From contig JAEZLH010000029.1 of assembly GCA_023435895.1 (NCBI GenBank), forward strand, positions 62,001 to 126,000: a stretch of 64,000 nt of DNA, in the 5' to 3' direction. Numbering within the stretch: position 1 is the stretch's first letter; each line of letters opens with the position of its first letter. The notes under the pieces were generated by a model. That model did not search any database. It was not told where the DNA came from and worked only from the letters and a program-made list of their open reading frames with translations. The DNA comes from Bacillota bacterium (GTDB taxonomy: Bacteria; Bacillota; Clostridia; Lachnospirales; Lachnospiraceae). The translations under genes were made by a program, and so were the position numbers. This document shows positions 33,167-41,940 of the stretch, piece after piece.

Positions 33167-33265
33167 CTGTATTTTTCAACTTATTAGATGAGCTAATTTA
33201 CGTTACTCTGACAAGTTTCTGTTATGCCGTCATTCTACTAACAAGTTAAGAAATGGAGAATGCAT

Positions 33266-33454
33266 ATGGCAAAGAAAATAATTACAAAAAGAAGGCCTAA
33301 ACTTTAAATCAGCATTGGAAACCTATATCCGAAAATGAACCATTAAAATATGTCCAATCGGACAATCGTTAATTACTAGAACGGCATAAAAGACTTTATT
33401 AAACGGTGGGAACAATACATTGAGTATATGGATGAAGCAAGAAAAATGGGATAG
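33266..33454 (+). pseudogene. Decayed coding fragment in the island
   Basis: A ribosome-like GGAG precedes ATG 33266, but only 13 codons follow before TAA. Pieces in other frames read 'HWKPISENEPLKYVQSDN' and 'FIKRWEQYIEYMDEARKMG' with stops between them. This looks like a frameshifted gene; the last piece faintly resembles the C-terminal region of PcfJ-like plasmid/element proteins, which is a guess. Confidence 0.4.
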
Positions 33455-33527
33455 GGAAACTGTTTTAAGCTACCTTATCCTTTTAATATTCCTAAGCTAA
33501 AGATTGTGACTTACTTTGAATATAATT

Positions 33528-33821
33528 TTACTTATTCTCAGAAAATTGTGGCATACCGACTAATAAGACAAATAACATAGGTACTTCAAATATAAATGAA
33601 ACCATATCTCGACTAACTCTAAATGATTTCAATAAGTTATCGGTTGATAAGGCGATAACTATTTCCATAACCATTGAGAGTAACCCAATAATGATTATAA
33701 GTAACCTAAATCCCCTATTTGAATGATTATGATATTTTGAACGAAACTTAAATTTTTTATCGATTGGCCTAAATATGATAAATGAAATTATTATGATGAC
33801 ATAAAATTTTATTATTTCCAC
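33528..33821 (-). CDS. Small membrane protein in the island
   Basis: The 97-residue product has two to three membrane segments (about residues 5-20, 38-58 and 75-92) with a basic cytoplasmic loop 'DKKFKFRSKYHNHSNRG'. I chose GTG 33821, six bases after AAAGGTGAT; a TTG at 33839 lies inside that ribosome site. The function is unknown. It resembles in size the small membrane proteins of mobile elements. Confidence 0.6.
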   Translation of the reverse strand: MEIIKFYVIIIISFIIFRPIDKKFKFRSKYHNHSNRGFRLLIIIIGLLSMVMEIVIALSTDNLLKSFRVSRDMVSFIFEVPMLFVLLVGMPQFSENK

Positions 33822-33839
33822 TAAACTATCACCTTTCAA

Positions 33840-34290
33840 AGTATGATTTCGTATTATTATAACCTTAGTTTGCTTTACAGAACTATTTTGAAGCTTTACC
33901 TGGTATTATTTTATATGGCTTATTATCCCAAGTCAATTATTTGTTTATATCATCTAAATTCATTAGAAATTAACTTCATATTCTTTACACACTTTGTTAT
34001 GTATGCTTGATTTTGGTGATGAGGTAGTTAGGGCGAGAGTGGTGATACGGGTAACTCTCTTATCTAAAACTTCTTAGAAAGACTTTTACTGTCTTGCTAT
34101 ACATTCTATTATAACAGTATATTCCATTCTATGAATTTCAATTTAGGGCGACGGTTATTCCAACCATATTAACTTAAGTCAGCTATTGATGTGAGATATT
34201 ATGTATTATATAATATTATCATTCATCTAGTTTGTAGTAATCAATCTCGTAATCAAATTCAAATATGAGAATAATTTATGGAGTAAATGT
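33840..34290. other. Non-coding part of the island
   Basis: About 450 AT-rich bases without a gene that I can support. They hold the divergent promoters of the two island genes. A TATTATAACAG sequence near 34110 is -10-like, but no -35 is clear. Confidence 0.35.
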
Positions 34291-34848
34291 ATGAAAAAAA
34301 GCATATTAAAAGAATTAATAAAAACTGCATCAGCTGATAAAAAAATCGTTAATGCATACTTCCGTTATGATCCATATTATTATAAAAACATAATACCACT
34401 TTTAGAAAATGATAAGCTATTTCTAGCTATAAATGAAAATGATTTTATTTTTAACGGATATAATATTTATCGGTTTAAAGATTTAATTAAAGTAAACATC
34501 AAGAATGACATGTGTGATGAAATTCTCAAAAGTGAAGGTTTAACTTCAAGTATTGAAATTCCAAACATAAATATTGATAATTGGAAGACTGTCTTCGAAA
34601 GTCTGAAAATGATAAACCGAAATATTATTGTGGAAAAACAAACTATCGATGATAAAGATTCCGAATTTGTGATAGGCCGAATTGAAAAAATATATAAAAA
34701 TTTCGCATATGTATGGCATTTTGACGCCGATGGTATTTGGGGAGATAGTCCCACCAAGGTTCCTTATTCAGAAATAACAAACATTACTTTCGATAGTCGA
34801 TACGTTGACACATACTCTAAATATATATCTGAACCACCCACCGAATAA
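34291..34848 (+). CDS. Hypothetical protein of 185 residues in the island
   Basis: The soluble, charged product has an N-terminal helical region and a C-terminal beta domain: 'FVIGRIEKIYKNFAYVWHFD' then 'DGIWGDSPTKVPYSEITNIT'. The ending 'SRYVDTYSKYI' is typical of Firmicute proteins of unknown role that often sit near polymorphic-toxin immunity genes. GGAG is seven bases upstream of the ATG. Base composition is more AT-rich than the flanking genome, which fits transfer. The function is unknown. Confidence 0.7.
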   Translation: MKKSILKELIKTASADKKIVNAYFRYDPYYYKNIIPLLENDKLFLAINENDFIFNGYNIYRFKDLIKVNIKNDMCDEILKSEGLTSSIEIPNINIDNWKTVFESLKMINRNIIVEKQTIDDKDSEFVIGRIEKIYKNFAYVWHFDADGIWGDSPTKVPYSEITNITFDSRYVDTYSKYISEPPTE

Positions 34849-34890
34849 GTCTATAATTTTAAGCAACCCTTGCTTTTATTTTCATTAAAG

Positions 34891-34911
34891 TCAAGTCCCC
34901 TCAACTGCATT
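34891..34911 (+). repeat. att-type direct repeat, distal side
   Basis: An exact copy of the tRNA-Leu(CAG) 3' end and TT, at the right boundary of the island and followed by a terminator hairpin. Confidence 0.85.
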
Positions 34912-34915
34912 TACG

Positions 34916-34950
34916 AAAGCCTTGTAAACATTAAATTTACAAGGCTTTTT
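34916..34950. terminator. Bidirectional terminator, probably the original tRNA-Leu terminator
   Basis: Thirteen-base arms AAAGCCTTGTAAA/TTTACAAGGCTTT flank seven bases, with T runs on both sides. It also serves the MFS gene on the minus strand. Confidence 0.85.
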
Positions 34951-34965
34951 ACTTTTTGTATGAAC

Positions 34966-36396
34966 TTAACTCTCCCCATCCCTACCCTTCTTATTCGTCA
35001 AAAACACCGCCGGAATCAGCAATACAACACTAAGAACCAAGGCTAACATAAAACCATCATGGTATGCCTCCGTCATAAGTGGAATTGTTGGTGTTTTCCC
35101 ATGGATTGTAAGACTAACAACCGTTGCAAGTGTTGCGGAACCAAATGCGCCGCCAATACTTTGCATGAGTCTGGTCCCAATACTGACTTGAGCGATCTCT
35201 TGTTTCTCCATACCCGTATATGCATCGGTCATCATTGGAAGGGAAACTCCACTCACCCCTAAACCACGAACAAATAAAACAACACTCACAAGCACAAGCG
35301 ATGAAGCTTTATCAAAAAAGACAAAAGGGATTGTTCCAATCACGGCTAACAGTAAGCTTACCAATACAATATTACGAGCACCTAATTTATCCGTTAGCCT
35401 GCCAACCAATGGGCGGGCAACTAGCATTCCAATTCCCTGTGGGATTAAAATCAAACCAACTACCAAAACAGAGAAACCTTTCACATTCTGAAAGAACAAA
35501 GGTAACAACAACATGGGACCGTTGGTAGCAATCCCGGCAAAGAACAAGCCTACCATAACCGCACTGAAATTTTTGGACTTAAATAAATGTAGAGGGAGAA
35601 TCGCGTGTTCTTTTTTGATTGCTGCATAAATAATATAGATGACTAAAATCGCAATTCCCGCAATCACATATCCGATTGTCAAGCTATTATGAAAGGTTGC
35701 CTTCTTTGCTGCTTTTGTAATTCCATAAATCAGAGCGGATGAACTGGCTCCCAATAGAAGAATTCCAATGAAATCAAATTTTGCTTTCACATTAGATGGC
35801 TTGAAGTTCGGTAGCTTTAGTATCATCAGAACAACCGCAATAATACCGATTGGAATATTAACAAAGAAAATATAACGCCAGGATAAGAATTGGACGATAA
35901 AGGCTCCAATTACCGGTCCAAAAATCGGTCCCAGGATAATCGGAATACCTACAGTCGACATCACACGGCCCATTCGTTCTCTTCCGGCAACCTCAATTGC
36001 CAAAGTAGTTACTAATGTCATAATAAAGCCGGCACTAAAACCTTGTATAATTCGGTAAATAATCATGGAGCCGATACTCCCGCTAAACCCACATGCAATC
36101 GAAGCCGCTAAGAATAATACATTGGCACCAATCATTAACCATTTGCCGTTAAAACGTTGCACCGCCCAGCCAACAAGTGGAACTGAAATAGCCATGGCTA
36201 ACACATAGCCTGTGATTACCCACTGAATTAAATCAAGTCCGCTACTAAAATCCTTACTTAGGTGGTTAATTGCAATGTTGACCATCGTTGAGTCAAGTAT
36301 TGGCATAATTGCTCCAAGTACCAAGATCCAGGCAGTATTCATGGTGCTCTTCGGAATTGGATTAAGCTCTGGAGCTTTTTTATTCTTATTTATCAT
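34966..36396 (-). CDS. MFS multidrug exporter, DHA2 (EmrB/QacA) family
   Basis: The 476-residue protein has 14 predicted membrane segments. DHA2 motifs are present: 'LDSTMVNIAINHLSKDF' in the first segment (motif D1) and 'GWAVQRFNGKWLMIGANVLF' (motif A). 'RIIQGFSAGFIM' is motif B, and 'GPIFGPVIGAFIVQFLSWRYIFFVNIPIGI' is motif C and beyond. It exports drugs or toxic compounds by proton antiport. Its promoter has the long spacer and dyad of MerR-activated promoters, and a MerR gene is divergent, so efflux is probably induced by the exported compound. Confidence 0.93.
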   Translation of the reverse strand: MINKNKKAPELNPIPKSTMNTAWILVLGAIMPILDSTMVNIAINHLSKDFSSGLDLIQWVITGYVLAMAISVPLVGWAVQRFNGKWLMIGANVLFLAASIACGFSGSIGSMIIYRIIQGFSAGFIMTLVTTLAIEVAGRERMGRVMSTVGIPIILGPIFGPVIGAFIVQFLSWRYIFFVNIPIGIIAVVLMILKLPNFKPSNVKAKFDFIGILLLGASSSALIYGITKAAKKATFHNSLTIGYVIAGIAILVIYIIYAAIKKEHAILPLHLFKSKNFSAVMVGLFFAGIATNGPMLLLPLFFQNVKGFSVLVVGLILIPQGIGMLVARPLVGRLTDKLGARNIVLVSLLLAVIGTIPFVFFDKASSLVLVSVVLFVRGLGVSGVSLPMMTDAYTGMEKQEIAQVSIGTRLMQSIGGAFGSATLATVVSLTIHGKTPTIPLMTEAYHDGFMLALVLSVVLLIPAVFLTNKKGRDGES

Positions 36397-36472
36397 ATAA
36401 ATCCTCCTTGTGCGTATTGCTCGCGACCATCTTTTCTCACTTTACAAAACGCTTCATTTCGTTTACAGTGAA

Positions 36473-36503
36473 AGCATAAACTATAACGTAGCGTTCGAGT
36501 CAA
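36473..36503 (-). promoter_or_regulatory. MerR-type promoter of the MFS exporter
   Basis: On the minus strand TTGACT (36503-36498) and TATGCT (36478-36473) are 19 bases apart. The dyad AACGCTACGTT (36485-36495) is centred in the spacer. A 19-base spacer with a central dyad is the hallmark of promoters activated by MerR proteins through DNA distortion. Confidence 0.8.
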
Positions 36504-36568
36504 TAATATATTGTAATCTTTATAGAATCTTTATTGACTGCTTGAATGAATAGAAGGAGCGATTCGCT

Positions 36569-37324
36569 ATGAAAAGTGTAAATGAAGTGAGTAAGCTCTC
36601 CGGCGTAAGCCGCCGTACCTTGCAATATTATGATGAAATCGGATTACTGCCACCCAGTGAAGTTAAGAAATCCGGCTACCGCCAGTATGACGATGAAAGT
36701 TTACGCCGGCTGTGGAACATTTTATTTTATAAGGAGCTTGGCCTTTCCCTTGACGACATACGCTTGCTGCTTGAAAGCCCAAAGGATATGGAAAAAGTGC
36801 TAATACAAAGACACAAACAAATACTTTTAGAAAAGCAATCCCAGTTACAGAAATTATTACATTCCGTTGACCGTGTATTGAATGATGAATTTGATATCTC
36901 TATGCTCAGAGATTTTGATAAAAATAGAATTGAAGCGACGAAGACAATGTATGCCAATGAAATTAGAACTGTATTCGAAAGCAGTTTTTTTCTTCCTGCG
37001 GTGAAAAGCAATGTACTCCGTGGCAAAGTATCCATTGTTAAAAACGCCTCAAATATTATGAACTTCGATTTTGGTAAACTCATTTCTCTCAGTCTGGATA
37101 TCCTACAAAGGTTTCGTGAGGCTATGGAGAAAGGGCCAAACAGTAAAGAGGCCAGCGAAGCGGTTGTCTTATATAAAGAGTTTCTTAATACATTGTTTCC
37201 CTGCGATGATAACACCTTTCGTGAAATCGGACGTTCATATTTGGTGTATAATGAAGAGTTGGATAAAAAGAACCCTGGGCTTGCCAAATTTGTATATGAA
37301 GCAATTATTCAAGTGTATCCGTAG
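36569..37324 (+). CDS. MerR-family regulator, TipA-like length
   Basis: The N-terminal winged HTH 'VNEVSKLSGVSRRTLQYYDEIGLLPP...GYRQYDDESL' is followed by the long dimerisation helix. A C-terminal helical domain of about 130 residues replaces the metal-binding loop of classical MerR, so it probably binds an organic ligand, as TipA/BmrR-type proteins do. It is divergent from the MFS exporter and probably binds the dyad in that promoter. GAAGGAG precedes the ATG. Confidence 0.9.
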   Translation: MKSVNEVSKLSGVSRRTLQYYDEIGLLPPSEVKKSGYRQYDDESLRRLWNILFYKELGLSLDDIRLLLESPKDMEKVLIQRHKQILLEKQSQLQKLLHSVDRVLNDEFDISMLRDFDKNRIEATKTMYANEIRTVFESSFFLPAVKSNVLRGKVSIVKNASNIMNFDFGKLISLSLDILQRFREAMEKGPNSKEASEAVVLYKEFLNTLFPCDDNTFREIGRSYLVYNEELDKKNPGLAKFVYEAIIQVYP

Positions 37325-37390
37325 CCAATATCCCCTATAACGATAAAGGTAAAACAATCTTTGAAAAGACTATTATAATCCCGCTCTCCG

Positions 37391-38686
37391 TTATTCAATT
37401 GGGATTTTCTCAATTTCATACTGTGAATTTATAATCAACCATAACTGTGGATTATAGATTGTAATATTCCATATGGCGGTACCATTTAAGTTATATTTTG
37501 ATACAAGTCCTAATAAAGCATCCATGCTTCTTGCATCAATAAACCACACTATATGACTCACTAAGTTCACACCCTCTTTTATTTCATACCCAAAATAAGG
37601 GGTCTGAGATACTTCATCAAACTGTATCTCAGCTCCTACATTACGTGCCAGTTCTATTGCTCGATCAAGCGTCAAGGAATATACACTGGAGAGCCCTGCG
37701 GCATATGGAAGTTCCCAATCATAGCCTATGGTTGCCAAGCCTATAATTATTTTATCAGATGAGACGGATTTTATTGCATATTCTAAAAAAGCATTAATGT
37801 TATATATCGAGCTAATCGGCGATGGTGGGTTAATATTTGTTGCCCATTCATAATTCATAAATATGATATTTTGCGCAAGTTGATCAAATATCGTATAATC
37901 TACCTTCTCGAAGTTAACTATACTATTCACATTGGTTATTTGTGGAATTACTGTCACAAAGACCAGATAGCCCTCTTCATTAAGACGTTTTGTAATGCTT
38001 TGGATATAATCCTCGTATAACTCCACATTTGAAATATTAATATACTCAAAGGATACATTAACCCCTCTATAACCCTTCTCCTTTAAGATTGTAATAATGT
38101 TATTTATTTGTGTATTTTGAAACTCCTTATTCAATAAAATATCATATGCGATTCCTATGTTAGCTTTGCCCTGTAATGTTAGCGTTGTAATCAACATGAG
38201 GGGTATCACTCCATATGCTTTTGACAATTCAATGACTTCGGTATCGTCATAATAGGATATGATATTTCCTTCTTTCGTAGCCGTATAATTTAGAATAGAC
38301 AGATAGGTTAGATAGGGCAGTGTTTTTTTTAGGATGTTACGGTTGATATATGGAATCGTGTTACCATGTGTGGTAATCTTACCGTCTGTTTTATATTTAA
38401 TTACCAATGTCTCTCCGGGATATATGTATTCCCTTTCCGATAGCATCGGGTTATTCCTCATTAATTGCATTGGAGAAATCTCGTTGGAGTATGCTATATT
38501 ATTTATAGTATCGCCCTCCTTCACGGTATAAGTGATTTCTGGAAACACAATAACAATTGATTGTCCAACCACCAAATGATTCGGATTTTCAATGCCATTG
38601 TCCATAATCAACCTTGTGACAGATACATTATAACTATCCGCTATTGATTGTATGGTCTCTCCCCTTGCAACAACATGAATTAGCAT
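37391..38686 (-). CDS. LysM-GH18 protein (YaaH/SleL-like)
   Basis: Two LysM repeats (about residues 2-47 and 51-98) bind peptidoglycan, and a GH18 barrel fills residues about 115-425. This build matches spore-associated YaaH/SleL cortex enzymes that cleave N-acetylglucosaminyl bonds. The active-site strand reads 'YRGVNVSFEYI': the catalytic Glu (214) is kept, but the DxD part of DxxDxDxE is replaced (Ser212 where Asp is usual). Activity is therefore uncertain. There is no signal peptide, which is normal for spore-coat proteins of this type. Confidence 0.87.
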   Translation of the reverse strand: MLIHVVARGETIQSIADSYNVSVTRLIMDNGIENPNHLVVGQSIVIVFPEITYTVKEGDTINNIAYSNEISPMQLMRNNPMLSEREYIYPGETLVIKYKTDGKITTHGNTIPYINRNILKKTLPYLTYLSILNYTATKEGNIISYYDDTEVIELSKAYGVIPLMLITTLTLQGKANIGIAYDILLNKEFQNTQINNIITILKEKGYRGVNVSFEYINISNVELYEDYIQSITKRLNEEGYLVFVTVIPQITNVNSIVNFEKVDYTIFDQLAQNIIFMNYEWATNINPPSPISSIYNINAFLEYAIKSVSSDKIIIGLATIGYDWELPYAAGLSSVYSLTLDRAIELARNVGAEIQFDEVSQTPYFGYEIKEGVNLVSHIVWFIDARSMDALLGLVSKYNLNGTAIWNITIYNPQLWLIINSQYEIEKIPIE

Positions 38687-38906
38687 ACCTAACCCCTAAA
38701 CTCTATTTTCTATTATTATATGTTACGTTTTTCCAATTATTTTAAAACTTTATTCAATTATTGATTGCTGAATAATATAGGTAATGTTATACTGAAATTA
38801 TACTCTTTCTGTTAATTTGGTCCGCTATTATATAAGCCTCTTTAATTTGTCTGAGTAGCATATGGAATATAGATTCCTATGCATTATTTTAAGGAGGTCA
38901 TGATAT

Positions 38907-39131
38907 ATGGCAGATAAGGTAATTGTATGTAAAGATTGTAAAGCAGAATTCATTTTTTCAGAAGGAGAACAGGCATTTTACAGAGAAAAAGGCTTCGATA
39001 ACGAACCTCAGAGATGTCCTGATTGCAGAAGAGCAAATAAGCAGCAAAAAAGCGGTGGTCGCCCAGGCTTCAACCGTGACAATGGCGGCGATAGAGGCGG
39101 CAGACAAAGAGGATTTAACAATAATCGCTAG
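38907..39131 (+). CDS. Zinc-ribbon protein with Gly/Arg-rich tail
   Basis: The 74-residue protein has the two-pair zinc ribbon 'CKDC' (residues 8-11) and 'CPDC' (37-40). The intervening 'FIFSEGEQAFYREKGFDNEPQR' is the conserved zinc-ribbon pattern of small RNA/DNA-binding proteins. The disordered tail ('GGRPGF', 'GGDRGGRQRG') is RGG-like and suggests nucleic-acid binding. AAGGAGGTC lies upstream of the ATG and a strong terminator follows, so it is a well-expressed single gene. The role is inferred. Confidence 0.87.
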   Translation: MADKVIVCKDCKAEFIFSEGEQAFYREKGFDNEPQRCPDCRRANKQQKSGGRPGFNRDNGGDRGGRQRGFNNNR

Positions 39132-39195
39132 TAGATAAGTTTTATCAATGATAAGAATATACTACTGTTTGTGATGTATTTATATTGTCTTGCAA

Positions 39196-39233
39196 AAATA
39201 GCGGATTCCCGTAAGGGTATCCGCTATTTTTTT
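39196..39233 (+). terminator. Terminator of the zinc-ribbon gene
   Basis: Eleven-base arms AAATAGCGGAT/ATCCGCTATTT, a 12-base inner region and a run of T follow the gene by about 65 bases. It separates it from the convergent doc gene. Confidence 0.85.
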
Positions 39234-39238
39234 ATTAT

Positions 39239-39619
39239 TCAGCTGTTATTATGGGTAATAATCCAATCCATAATATAATCTGAATCAATTTTTCCACTGG
39301 CTACTCCCAATCCAAGTTCAATAATATCTTGGTTAGATCCATTAATCATTACTTGATTAATGTCCAAAAATACCAACATAGCTAAGATACCAATTCTTTT
39401 ATTCCCATCAACAAAGGGATGATTACTAATTATACTAAAGCATAATCTTGCAGCCTTACTTTGTATTGATGGATATAGTTCTGAATTATCAAATGTTTGA
39501 AATGGTGCTTGGAGTGCCATATCAAATAGTCCATAATCTCTGACTCCGTCTAGACCTCCAGATTGCTTTATTGTCATCGCATGAAGCATTAAAATTTGAT
39601 TCTTACTTAGCTTAATCAT
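39239..39619 (-). CDS. doc: Doc-type Fic-fold toxin (death on curing)
   Basis: The 126-residue protein has the Doc motif 'HPFVDGNKRIG' (His67) and the N-terminal 'GGLDGVRDYGLFDMALQAPFQ' pattern. Doc toxins phosphorylate elongation factor Tu and stop translation. It overlaps the antitoxin gene upstream by four bases, the usual antitoxin-toxin order. Confidence 0.9.
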   Translation of the reverse strand: MIKLSKNQILMLHAMTIKQSGGLDGVRDYGLFDMALQAPFQTFDNSELYPSIQSKAARLCFSIISNHPFVDGNKRIGILAMLVFLDINQVMINGSNQDIIELGLGVASGKIDSDYIMDWIITHNNS

Positions 39620-39858
39620 TTGGACAATTCCTCAAAAGCTTCTGCATACTTTGTGAGATATTTCGTGGCAGCTTCTTCAACCATCACATTATCCGCTATT
39701 TTTTCTTCTTGTAATTTACTATAATCTATAATCACATATCTTGGAGCATTATTTTTTAAAATTACTGCTGCTCCATTTTCATCTACCATACGAGCAACTT
39801 TTGAAAAATTCTGATTTGCTTCCGTAATAGATATCAAATTATTTAAGTCAACTTTCAT
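39616..39858 (-). CDS. phd: Phd/YefM-family antitoxin
   Basis: The 80-residue protein has the Phd/YefM DNA-binding N terminus ('LISITEANQNFSKVARMVDENGAAVILKNN') and an acidic C-terminal tail that would wrap the toxin ('EEAATKYLTKYAEAFEELSK'). It neutralises Doc and represses its own operon. GAGAGGGCGG precedes the ATG. Confidence 0.9.
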   Translation of the reverse strand: MKVDLNNLISITEANQNFSKVARMVDENGAAVILKNNAPRYVIIDYSKLQEEKIADNVMVEEAATKYLTKYAEAFEELSK

Positions 39859-39999
39859 AGTAACACCGCCCTCTCTATAATATATATTATATGCTATGCT
39901 AGGATAAATTCAACCTATTTTTAAATTTGGCTTAAAATTAATAAAACCCTCCAAACAAGAGTCTTAATAGAGCTCTTTTCAAATTCATTTACTCACTGG

Positions 40000-40872
40000 C
40001 TACTCCATCATCTTCCCATACTCATAAAGCCTCTTTAATCTCATATCATCCGACTCTCCCTCTTCTCCCGTTCTTCGAAAGCCCAGATAGGAACCGAAGC
40101 CCAGCATATAGACCGCTGCTGCCATAGACAAATCTGGAGTTGCTCCGTCAAACAAACCGGATATCTTACCAAGCTCCTGTATTACGGTATCATTAGGTAC
40201 GGATACGGAATCCGAGGTGTCCACTACCTTTTGGATCACTTCCGGTAATACCATGCACATCTGATAAAAGGCATCCTCTTCCCCGGTAACCATGGCATAG
40301 AACTGATCCATGCTGACACGGCGAATCAACTTGTGCTGAACCTTCTTGCCATCCACGGTGGCTGCCCATTTGATGTTCTGGGAGCGTTTTGCGATGGCTT
40401 CCACCAGAAGGCAGGCGCAGTCATCATCATCAAGAATCTGGCTTTGCATCTTGATATAAGTCTTTCCGGAGGAGGCGGAGTTCATGGTGTTATGCTTATT
40501 CTTCATCTCCACGTAGAGTGTATGAACCACATCACCATCCGGTGTGGTGATTCCGCCAGGATTGCGATAGATTACGTCCCAACCCGCATCCGGCACCTCG
40601 CAGCCCTCTATATAATTAAATATTTTTTGATGAAAATAACCGATATCATTATTATTAGATTTATCTCGTTGTCGAAAAATCTCGTTCTTTACAATCTCCT
40701 CCCAGGAGGATTTGTATACCGTTTTATCAAAGATCAACTTGATCGGATCAATGAGATTGCCGTTAAAGCGTCTGATATCATAGGACTCCAGCTTTTCTCC
40801 GTACTTTAGAATAGTAGCCTGTACATGGCTGATAAATTCTTCTTCTGTGATAAAGTTCAGCTTCCAGCTCAT
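40000..40872 (-). CDS. Type II restriction endonuclease, Eco47II/Sau96I-like
   Basis: The 290-residue product has the Eco47II-family segments 'FDKTVYKSSWEEIVKNEIFRQRDKS' and 'IGYFHQKIFNYIEGCEVP', and a PD-(D/E)XK-like core 'GWDVI...GDVVHTLYVEMKNKHNTMNS' where D, E and K are spaced as in catalytic nuclease cores. The family cleaves GGWCC or GGNCC; which one is not readable here. It overlaps the cognate methyltransferase by four bases and is co-transcribed with it. Confidence 0.9.
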   Translation of the reverse strand: MSWKLNFITEEEFISHVQATILKYGEKLESYDIRRFNGNLIDPIKLIFDKTVYKSSWEEIVKNEIFRQRDKSNNNDIGYFHQKIFNYIEGCEVPDAGWDVIYRNPGGITTPDGDVVHTLYVEMKNKHNTMNSASSGKTYIKMQSQILDDDDCACLLVEAIAKRSQNIKWAATVDGKKVQHKLIRRVSMDQFYAMVTGEEDAFYQMCMVLPEVIQKVVDTSDSVSVPNDTVIQELGKISGLFDGATPDLSMAAAVYMLGFGSYLGFRRTGEEGESDDMRLKRLYEYGKMME

Positions 40873-41882
40873 CTCTTTACCCCCTGTTCTAACGCTTTAT
40901 AAATCTCAGCGCCAATCTCATAGGCCAGATTCACGGGGACAGCATTGCCCACCTGCTTATACTGTGCGGAGGCAGTGCCACTGAATTCCCATTGATCGGG
41001 AAAGCTCTGGCAACGAGCATTCTCTCTCACGGTAAAAGGACGAGCCTCCAAAGGATGGCAGCGTTCTGTTTGTTTCTGGGAAGGGGAGGTCAGTACTGCG
41101 AGGGACGGTTCATCCATGCTCATTCTTCTTAGGATTCCGGTTCGTCCACCCTCCATATCCCAACAACTCTTCATAAAATCCTTCGCAATCTCCGGGTCAA
41201 TATCTCTCCAGTAACCGCCGGGAGGTACCAGTTCAAAGATTTTCTTCTTGGCTTCACCGTATTTCACGCCTACACTCTCCGGAACATCTAATAACACATC
41301 CCTAAGGATTGGTTTATATTGATGCGGCTTCGGAAAATGAAATTGAATTTGCTTCAAGAGATCATTGCGGATTCCAATTGTTATCAATCTCTCTCTCTTT
41401 TGTGCCACTCCATAGTCCCAAGCGTTTAATACTTGCTTCTGTATGGTATATCCCGCATTTGCAAATATCTTTAACATTGTCTTATAGGTTTTGCCATGAT
41501 CATGAGTTAACAACCCCTTCACATTCTCAAACAGGAACATCTTTGGCTGTAACTTCTCAAGGAAAATCGCATAGTGATAGAACAGCGTTCCTCTCGCATC
41601 CTCTAGCCCCAATCTCTTCCCCGCATAGGAGAACGCTTGACAGGGTGCTCCGCCTGAGAGAAGATCCAGCTCGCCTTTCTTAATAGAGAAGTATTCCTCT
41701 AGATCCAAACAGGATATGTTTGCTACATCATCATGAATTACTCTCCATGACGGCCGATTTTTCCTTAATGTATCCGCGGCATCTTTATCAAACTCTATTA
41801 ACCCCAGCGTATGAAAGCCCGCTTTTTCAATTCCCAGTGCCAGCCCGCCAGCGCCTGCAAACAATTCAATTGTTGTAAACAT
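40869..41882 (-). CDS. DNA (cytosine-5) methyltransferase of the restriction system
   Basis: The 337-residue enzyme has all main C5 motifs: I 'ELFAGAGGLALGIEKAGF', IV 'GGAPCQAFSYAGKR' with the catalytic Cys, VI 'ENVKGL', VIII 'QKRERLITIGIR', and X 'QVGNAVPVNLAYEIG'. It protects the host site against the nuclease translated four bases further on. AAAGAGG precedes the ATG. The XRE gene 58 bases upstream is the likely controller. Confidence 0.95.
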   Translation of the reverse strand: MFTTIELFAGAGGLALGIEKAGFHTLGLIEFDKDAADTLRKNRPSWRVIHDDVANISCLDLEEYFSIKKGELDLLSGGAPCQAFSYAGKRLGLEDARGTLFYHYAIFLEKLQPKMFLFENVKGLLTHDHGKTYKTMLKIFANAGYTIQKQVLNAWDYGVAQKRERLITIGIRNDLLKQIQFHFPKPHQYKPILRDVLLDVPESVGVKYGEAKKKIFELVPPGGYWRDIDPEIAKDFMKSCWDMEGGRTGILRRMSMDEPSLAVLTSPSQKQTERCHPLEARPFTVRENARCQSFPDQWEFSGTASAQYKQVGNAVPVNLAYEIGAEIYKALEQGVKR

Positions 41883-41940
41883 CTTCTACCTCTTTATCTT
41901 TATTCTGTTCCACTACAAAGCATAATACACTCTCTAAGAG

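Larger units (their letters stand above)
33052..34911. mobile_element. Remnant integrative island in tRNA-Leu(CAG)
   Basis: The 1.84 kb between the two 21-base att-like repeats holds a terminator, a decayed coding fragment, a small membrane protein gene on the minus strand and a 185-residue protein gene. It holds no integrase. The hairpin just outside the right repeat (34916-34950) looks like the original tRNA terminator, displaced by the insertion. I infer a deleted integrative element or satellite. Confidence 0.7.

Noticed and set aside
33052..34911. Complete prophage or ICE
   Set aside because: Only 1.84 kb lies between the att-like repeats and there is no integrase, replication or structural gene.
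36727..37287. 186-residue minus-strand frame
   Set aside because: It is the shadow of the MerR gene on the plus strand; hydrophobic Ser-rich composition is typical of antisense reading.
40333..40809. 158-residue plus-strand frame
   Set aside because: It is the complement of the Eco47II-like nuclease gene, whose product matches a known family; the plus frame has no homologous features.
41309..41683. 124-residue plus-strand frame
   Set aside because: It is antisense to the C5 methyltransferase, which has complete motifs.
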